A DNA stretch of 64,000 nucleotides, from positions 73,421-137,420 of the forward strand of contig NZ_JAQISN010000006.1 of assembly GCF_037450285.1 (NCBI RefSeq). The letters run 5' to 3'. The notes beneath the pieces were generated by a model, which had not been told where the DNA came from, ran no database searches, and saw only the letters and a program-made list of their open reading frames with translations. Below are positions 59,310 through 64,000 of the stretch, one piece after another; the first letter of the stretch is position 1; every line of letters begins with the position of its first letter. The stretch is from Erwinia sp. SLM-02. GTDB taxonomy: Bacteria > Pseudomonadota > Gammaproteobacteria > Enterobacterales > Enterobacteriaceae. Made by a program: the position numbers and the translations under genes.

Positions 59310-59663
59310 ATGAGTTTAGCTTCAGGCAGAGATAAAGGAACGTTGCTGTTGGCGTTTCTAACCGGACTTTCCATTAATGGAAGTTTTTCTGCACTTTTCA
59401 GTTCGATAGTACCCTTTTCACTGTTCCCGATTATTGCGCTGGCGCTTGCCGCCTGGAGTCTGCATCAGCGCTATCTGAACCGCTCAATGCCTGACGGAAT
59501 GCCGTCACTGGCCGCAGGCTTCTTCCTGCTGGGTATTCTGCTTTATAGCGCAATGGTGCGGGCGGAGTACCCTGACATCGGTTCGAACTTTATCCCGACG
59601 ATTCTGATGGTGGCGGTCGTATTCTGGATTGTCAGTAAATTTCGCGTACGCAAAGCCGGGTGA
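59310..59663 (+). CDS. yijD: DUF1422 inner-membrane protein YijD
   Basis: The 117-residue protein has about four hydrophobic segments (LLLAFLTGLSINGSFSALF, LFPIIALALAAWSL, LAAGFFLLGILLYSAMV, FIPTILMVAVVFWIV) and matches E. coli YijD, a membrane protein of unknown function. It has GGGGGAGA upstream, is 12 bp from fabR and probably co-transcribed with it. Confidence 0.9.
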   Translation: MSLASGRDKGTLLLAFLTGLSINGSFSALFSSIVPFSLFPIIALALAAWSLHQRYLNRSMPDGMPSLAAGFFLLGILLYSAMVRAEYPDIGSNFIPTILMVAVVFWIVSKFRVRKAG

Positions 59664-59666
59664 TTT

Positions 59667-59692
59667 TCAGGGCGATCTTACGATCGCCCTGA
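59667..59692. terminator. Hairpin between convergent yijD and trmA
   Basis: An 11-bp perfect stem, TCAGGGCGATC (59667-59677) with GATCGCCCTGA (59682-59692), has a TTAC loop and lies in the 33-bp gap between the two stops. T-runs are poor. Confidence 0.6.
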
Positions 59693-59696
59693 CGGT

Positions 59697-60797
59697 TTAG
59701 CGTCGGGTCAACAGTACGCTGCATTCCATATGATGGGTATACGGGAACTGGTCAAACAGCGCCAGGCGAGTCACTTCGTGAGTGGCCGACAGCGTGGCGA
59801 GGTTGTTGCACAGCGTTTCAGGATTGCAGGAGATGTAAAGGATGCGCGGATAGGCCTGCACCATTTTCACCGTCTCCTCATCCAGACCGCTGCGTGGCGG
59901 ATCCACAAAGATGGTCTCGCACTCATAGCTCTTCAGATCGATCCCTTCCAGACGGTTAAAGCTGCGCTCACCGTTCATTGCCTGCGTAAACTCTTCTGCC
60001 GCCATGCGAATGATCTGCACGTTATCAATCTGGTTTACGGCGATGTTGTACTGTGCCGAGGCGACGGAAGGCTTGGCGATTTCGGTAGCCAGTACCCGAC
60101 GGAAGTTACGTGCCAGCGCCAGCGAAAAGTTGCCGTTGCCGCAGTACAGCTCCAGCAGGTCGCCGCTTGAATTGCGGGTGGTATCCAGCGCCCACTCCAG
60201 CATTTTAACGTTCATCGCGGCGTTCGGCTGGGTAAAGCTGTTCTCAACCTGGCGGTAAATCATCTCCCGACCATCCACCGTCAGGCATTCATCAACGAAA
60301 TCCTGGTCGAGGCAGATTTTGGTTTTGGTGGCGCGGCCAATCAGATGCAGGTTAAACCCTTCAGCACGCAGCGCATCGCGCAGCTGCTCTGCTGCCTGCT
60401 GCCAGGCTTCGTCCAGCTTACGGTGGTAGAGCAGCGATACCACGATCTGGCCACTCTGCGTAGAAAGGTAATCAATCTGGAAAAGCTTAAAGCGCAGCGC
60501 CTGCGTTTCGCGCAGCGTAGCCAGCAGGCGCGGCATCAGGCGATTGATCAGTTCGCTGGCGGCCGGGAAGCTGTCAACGCGGATGCGCTCGCGGGTCTGC
60601 TGATCGAAGATGATGTGATAGAGGTCATCGCCATCGTGCCAGACGCGAAACTCGGCACGCATCCGATAGTGGCTGACCGGCGAACGATAGATTTCAACTT
60701 CGGGCGCGTTAAAGGCCGACATCATCGACGTCAGGCGGGTTACCTTTTCGGCAAGCTGATCTTCATACTGTTCAACGGGCAGCTGTTCGGGCGTCAT
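59697..60797 (-). CDS. trmA: tRNA (uracil(54)-C5)-methyltransferase
   Basis: TrmA makes ribothymidine at position 54 of the T-loop of tRNAs, using S-adenosylmethionine. The 366-residue protein has the SAM motif LLELYCGNGNFSLALA, FVDPPRSGLD and the catalytic nucleophile C324 in YISCNPETLCNN, with the same number as E. coli. The ATG at 60797 gives the E. coli length; earlier in-frame codons up to 60851 are leader. It is divergent from btuB. Confidence 0.97.
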   Translation of the reverse strand: MTPEQLPVEQYEDQLAEKVTRLTSMMSAFNAPEVEIYRSPVSHYRMRAEFRVWHDGDDLYHIIFDQQTRERIRVDSFPAASELINRLMPRLLATLRETQALRFKLFQIDYLSTQSGQIVVSLLYHRKLDEAWQQAAEQLRDALRAEGFNLHLIGRATKTKICLDQDFVDECLTVDGREMIYRQVENSFTQPNAAMNVKMLEWALDTTRNSSGDLLELYCGNGNFSLALARNFRRVLATEIAKPSVASAQYNIAVNQIDNVQIIRMAAEEFTQAMNGERSFNRLEGIDLKSYECETIFVDPPRSGLDEETVKMVQAYPRILYISCNPETLCNNLATLSATHEVTRLALFDQFPYTHHMECSVLLTRR

Positions 60798-60935
60798 AGT
60801 GATTCCTGGATGTTTGGCGGAGATAGCCGGGCGATTGTAGGGATTCCACATCTGATGTCCAGCGTTGTGAACGAATTGCCATTATGGATGTCCAGCTATC
60901 TGGACTTCCAATCATGTTATACATAAAATGCGCTC
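60798..60935. promoter_or_regulatory. trmA / btuB divergent promoter region
   Basis: The trmA-btuB gap is 370 bp; its left 138 bp precede the riboswitch and should hold both promoters. The segment 60841-60928 contains a TGATGTCCAGCG... and GGATGTCCAGCTATC pair of similar sequences (near 60853 and 60886), of unknown meaning. No clear hexamer pair was assigned. Confidence 0.4.
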
Positions 60936-61085
60936 TCCGGCCTCCCCATGAGTTAAAAGGGAATCCAGTGAAAATCTGGAGCTGACGCGCAGCGGTATAG
61001 AATGTCATGGCAATCGCGCAAGCAGACACTGTCTTACGATGGGAAGTCTTTGCCTTTTACGACACTGAGCCCGAAGACCTGCCGG
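60936..61085 (+). ncRNA. Cobalamin (adenosylcobalamin) riboswitch of btuB
   Basis: The leader closely follows the E. coli btuB riboswitch: GAATCCAGTGAAAATCTGGAGCTGACGCGCAGCGGTA at 60961-60997 (shown here as positions; key parts TCCAGTG and GCTGACGCGCAGCGGT) and the B12 box AGCCCGAAGACCTGCC starting at 61068. The region to about 61167 is the expression platform that hides the btuB ribosome site when cobalamin binds. The 5' boundary is approximate. Confidence 0.93.
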
Positions 61086-61167
61086 ATTAACGTCGCATTA
61101 TTACGATCATCGCGTGCTATCGATCGTAAGCCTGCGGCATCCTGCTGGTTTTTTGGATGCTCTATCA

Positions 61168-63036
61168 ATGATAAAAATGAATAAATCGCTGTTTGCCTTT
61201 AGCGCAACGGCAATTGCACTCTGGGCGCAGTATGGCTTTGCACAGGATAGTGAAGAAACTCAGGTTGTGACGGCGAACCGCTTTCAGCAGCCGGTTAATA
61301 CGGTACTCGCGCCGACCACCGTTGTTACCCGTGCCGAAATCGATCGCTGGCAGGCGAAAAGTCTCAGCGATGTAATGCGCCGCTTGCCCGGCGTTGATGC
61401 CGTACAAAGTGGCGGAATGGGGCAAAAGACCAGTCTGTTTATTCGCGGGACCAACTCTAATCATGTGCTGGTGCTGATTGACGGCATCCGTCTGAATCAG
61501 TCTGGTATCACCGGTTCTGCGGATATCAGCCAGATCCCGCTGGCGCTGGTACAGCGCGTTGAGTATATCCGTGGTGCCCGCTCCGCTGTTTACGGTTCCG
61601 ATGCTATTGGCGGCGTGGTTAATATTATTACCACGCGCGAAGGCGAAGGTACGACGCTGGAAGCCGGAGTGGGTTCAAACAGCTACCAGAATTATAACGG
61701 GTCCACTCAGCAGAAACTCGGTGAAAACACCCAGGTGACACTGGCCGGGGATTACACCTACACCCGCGGTTTCGATGTGGCGGCCGGTTATCCAAACGAC
61801 TATGGCCCAGCCCAGCCGGATCGCGACGGTTTCATGAGCAAAACGCTTTACGGCGCGTTGAACCACCAGTTTAACGAGCAGTTCAGCGGTTTCGTGCGTG
61901 GTTACGGCTTTGATAATCGTACCGGTTATGACAATAGCTATGGTTATACCGTACCGGGTTCGTTAGTCGATACGCGCCAGCTCTACAGCCAGACCTGGGA
62001 CACCGGGCTGCGCTTTAATCAGGGTATCTACTCCTCGCAGCTTGTTGCCAGCATCAGCCACGTGAAGGATTACAACTACGATCCACGCCTGGGCCGTTAC
62101 AGCGCCGCAACGACGCTGGATGAAAGCAAACAGTATAATGTGCAGTGGGGCAATACGTTCGCCGTGGGGCAGGGAGCCGTCAGCGGCGGGGTCGACTGGC
62201 AGAAGGAAACCACTGAGCCAGGCACCAGCTCGCTGGCAAACAGCACCGAGCTACGCAATACCGGCCTGTATCTGACCGGTCAGCAGCGGCTCGGTGATTT
62301 TACCGTTGAAGGGGCGGTGCGCGGGGATGATAATTCTCAGTTCGGCTGGCATAATACCTGGCAAACCAGCGCCGGTTGGGAATTTGTAGAGGGATATCGT
62401 TTTATTGCCTCTTACGGTACGGCTTTCAAAGCGCCAAACCTGGCACAGCTTTACAGCAACTTCTACGGCAACGACGATTTAAAGCCTGAGGAGAGCAAGC
62501 AGTGGGAAGCCGGCTTCGAAGGTCTGACCGGGCCGGTTACGTGGCATATCTCCGGCTATCGTAATGACATTGATAATCTGGTTGATAGCGATCCAACGAC
62601 ATACCGTTACTACAACATCTCGAAAGCCACCATTAAGGGCGTTGAAGCAACGGCCTCCTTTGATACCGGTCCGCTGAGCCACGAAGTCTCCTTCGACTAT
62701 CTGGACCCGCGTAACGGTGCAACCAATGAAATCTTACTGCGCCGTGCGAAACAGCAGGTGAAGTACCAGCTTGACTGGACGGTATATGACTTCGACTGGT
62801 CGGTGACCTATCAGTACCTCGGCCAGCGCTATGATAAAGATTTCAACGTTTATCCGGAGCGGACGGTGAAAATGGGCGGCGTCAGCCTTTGGGATCTCGC
62901 CGTGTCGTATCCGATCACATCCCATCTGACTGTTCGTGGTAGAATTGCCAACCTGTTCGATAAAGACTACGAGACAGTGTATGGCTATGAAACCCCTGGA
63001 CGGGAATACTACCTCAACGGCAGTTACACCTTCTAA
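61168..63036 (+). CDS. btuB: Outer-membrane vitamin B12 receptor BtuB
   Basis: BtuB is the TonB-dependent outer-membrane channel for cobalamin. The 622-residue precursor has a signal peptide (ending YGFA|QD), the TonB box ETQVVTA, a plug domain (LAPTTVVTRAEIDRWQ, FIRGTNSNHVLVLIDGIRLN, VEYIRGARSAVYGSDAIGGVVNIIT), and a beta-barrel ending in the outer-membrane signal YYLNGSYTF. I chose the ATG at 61168 (MIKMNKS), aligned to E. coli MIKKAS; the Met at 61177 is an alternative. The 3' end overlaps murI by 56 bp. Confidence 0.96.
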   Translation: MIKMNKSLFAFSATAIALWAQYGFAQDSEETQVVTANRFQQPVNTVLAPTTVVTRAEIDRWQAKSLSDVMRRLPGVDAVQSGGMGQKTSLFIRGTNSNHVLVLIDGIRLNQSGITGSADISQIPLALVQRVEYIRGARSAVYGSDAIGGVVNIITTREGEGTTLEAGVGSNSYQNYNGSTQQKLGENTQVTLAGDYTYTRGFDVAAGYPNDYGPAQPDRDGFMSKTLYGALNHQFNEQFSGFVRGYGFDNRTGYDNSYGYTVPGSLVDTRQLYSQTWDTGLRFNQGIYSSQLVASISHVKDYNYDPRLGRYSAATTLDESKQYNVQWGNTFAVGQGAVSGGVDWQKETTEPGTSSLANSTELRNTGLYLTGQQRLGDFTVEGAVRGDDNSQFGWHNTWQTSAGWEFVEGYRFIASYGTAFKAPNLAQLYSNFYGNDDLKPEESKQWEAGFEGLTGPVTWHISGYRNDIDNLVDSDPTTYRYYNISKATIKGVEATASFDTGPLSHEVSFDYLDPRNGATNEILLRRAKQQVKYQLDWTVYDFDWSVTYQYLGQRYDKDFNVYPERTVKMGGVSLWDLAVSYPITSHLTVRGRIANLFDKDYETVYGYETPGREYYLNGSYTF

Positions 63037-63832
63037 TCTGCGCCCCACCGTGCTGGTTTTTGACTCCGGCGTCGGTGGGCTTTCAGTCTATGATGAGATC
63101 CGCAAGCTCCTGCCGGATCTCCATTATCTCTACGCTTTCGATAATGTTGCCTTTCCTTATGGTGAAAAGTCGGAAGAGTTTATCGTTGAACGGGTTGTGT
63201 CCATCGTTGAGGCAGTCACACTTCGTCATCCTCTGGCGCTGGTAGTGATTGCCTGCAACTCGGCCAGCACGGTGACCCTGCCTGCATTACGCGAACGTTT
63301 CTCCTTCCCTGTGGTGGGGGTGGTGCCTGCCATCAAGCCTGCAGCACGTTTAACCCGTAACGGGATTGTGGGTCTGTTAGCAACTCGCGGTACGGTAAAG
63401 CGTCCTTATACCCATGAGCTGGTGGCGCGTTTTGCCAGCGAGTGCAAAACCGAGATGCTGGGTTCAGCAGAGCTGGTGGAGCTGGCGGAAGCCAAACTGC
63501 ACGGCAAGCCGGTTGCTATAGAAGAGGTGAAACGGATTTTGCAGCCCTGGCTGCGTATGAAGGAGCCGCCGGATACGGTTGTACTGGGATGCACGCACTT
63601 CCCTCTTATTAGTGAAGAGCTGCAGCAGGTGCTGCCGGAAGGGACCCGACTCATTGATTCCGGAGCCGCTATTGCTCGTCGTACCGTCTGGTTGTTAGAG
63701 AATGAATCGCCAGAAGCTTTTTCTACAGACAGTAATATCGCTTACTGCATGGATATTACGGAACAGGCAGTACAATTAATGCCCGTTTTACAGCGATACG
63801 GGTTTGAAAAGCTCGAAAAACTCGCTCTCTGA
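62981..63832 (+). CDS. murI: Glutamate racemase
   Basis: MurI makes D-glutamate for peptidoglycan. The 283-residue protein has the catalytic cysteine pair C92 (IACNSAST) and C204 (VLGCTHFPL), FDSGVGGLSVYDEI and TRGTVKRPYTHEL. The N-terminal extension before RPTVLVFDSG (about 20 residues) resembles that of E. coli, where UDP-MurNAc-Ala activates the enzyme. The start at 62981 lies inside btuB in another frame; this 56-bp overlap and the order btuB-murI-rrn match E. coli. Confidence 0.95.
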   Translation: MAMKPLDGNTTSTAVTPSNLRPTVLVFDSGVGGLSVYDEIRKLLPDLHYLYAFDNVAFPYGEKSEEFIVERVVSIVEAVTLRHPLALVVIACNSASTVTLPALRERFSFPVVGVVPAIKPAARLTRNGIVGLLATRGTVKRPYTHELVARFASECKTEMLGSAELVELAEAKLHGKPVAIEEVKRILQPWLRMKEPPDTVVLGCTHFPLISEELQQVLPEGTRLIDSGAAIARRTVWLLENESPEAFSTDSNIAYCMDITEQAVQLMPVLQRYGFEKLEKLAL

Positions 63833-64000
63833 AGCACTTTTGGATAAAAAAACGGCACTCAAACATCTTTTTTAAATTAGCCCTTGTCAGCCGCCAGAAA
63901 ATCCCTATACTGCGCCTCCACTGACACGGAACAACGGCTTACAGGCCAGCGTGTTAGAGGTTCAGGAAGTTGTCTGAACCGCCGGAAAAAACTTCTCAAA
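63833..64000 (+). promoter_or_regulatory. rRNA operon P1 promoter and start of leader
   Basis: TTGTCA (63884-63889), a 16-bp spacer and TATACT (63906-63911) are followed by GCGCC and CACTGACACGGAACAACGGC. This agrees closely with E. coli rrnB P1, including the GC-rich discriminator targeted by ppGpp and DksA. An A/T-rich UP element lies at 63861-63880. Transcription should start near 63919. The 16S rRNA gene is expected beyond the right edge. Confidence 0.9.

Noticed and set aside
61002..61184. 60-codon open frame in the btuB leader
   Set aside because: It lies within the cobalamin riboswitch, whose sequence is conserved as RNA.

Overview
The window is ordinary chromosome of a gammaproteobacterium of the order Enterobacterales. 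Almost every gene is recognisably close to its Escherichia coli homologue, but the order follows the Erwinia/Pantoea/Yersinia type: a short-form argG lies inside the arg cluster, a peroxiredoxin-glutaredoxin fusion sits beside oxyR, emrD lies between fpr and glpX, and trmL adjoins cpxRA. I infer an Erwiniaceae-like organism. The base composition is even and GC-rich. I see no insertion sequence, prophage, integrase, CRISPR array or tRNA gene.

Layout. 1-4.6 kb: the 5' part of envC, then yibN-grxC-secB-gpsA-cysE and convergent trmL (redox, protein export, phospholipid and cysteine precursors). 4.6-11.7 kb: the Cpx envelope-stress locus (cpxRA, divergent cpxP with a CpxR box and a CpxQ-like 3' UTR RNA), then fieF, pfkA, sbp and cdh. 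11.7-22.4 kb: a block absent between cdh and tpiA in E. coli, with yhjD, LysR/SDR, PhzF, GST, a MocR/LysE pair, mqo and an AhpD-like/MocR pair. 22.4-30.7 kb: tpiA, yiiQ, yiiR, fpr, emrD and glpFKX, with a convincing GlpR operator and a CRP-like site. 30.7-39.8 kb: zapB, menA-rraA, hslVU with a sigma-32 promoter, ftsN, cytR, priA and rpmE.

39.8-47.3 kb: a periplasmic choloylglycine-hydrolase-family enzyme with a divergent LysR gene, then the methionine regulon metJ/metBL/metF with two arrays of four MetJ boxes. 47.4-55.2 kb: ppc and the arginine cluster argE<>argB-argG-argH. argC, normally first in the rightward operon, is missing although the divergent ARG-box operator is intact; this is the most notable observation. 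55.2-64 kb: prx-grx/oxyR, sthA, fabR-yijD, trmA, and btuB under a cobalamin riboswitch overlapping murI. The window ends in the P1 promoter of an rRNA operon whose 16S gene lies beyond the edge.

Small-scale signals include strong hairpins in intercistronic spaces (before trmL, glpF-glpK, glpK-glpX, argG-argH), a 16-bp perfect inverted repeat between the SDR and PhzF genes, and a sigma-32 -35 element overlapping the ftsN stop codon. No wholly unknown multi-gene system is evident. Gene and site identifications rest on recalled family sequences, not on database searches.
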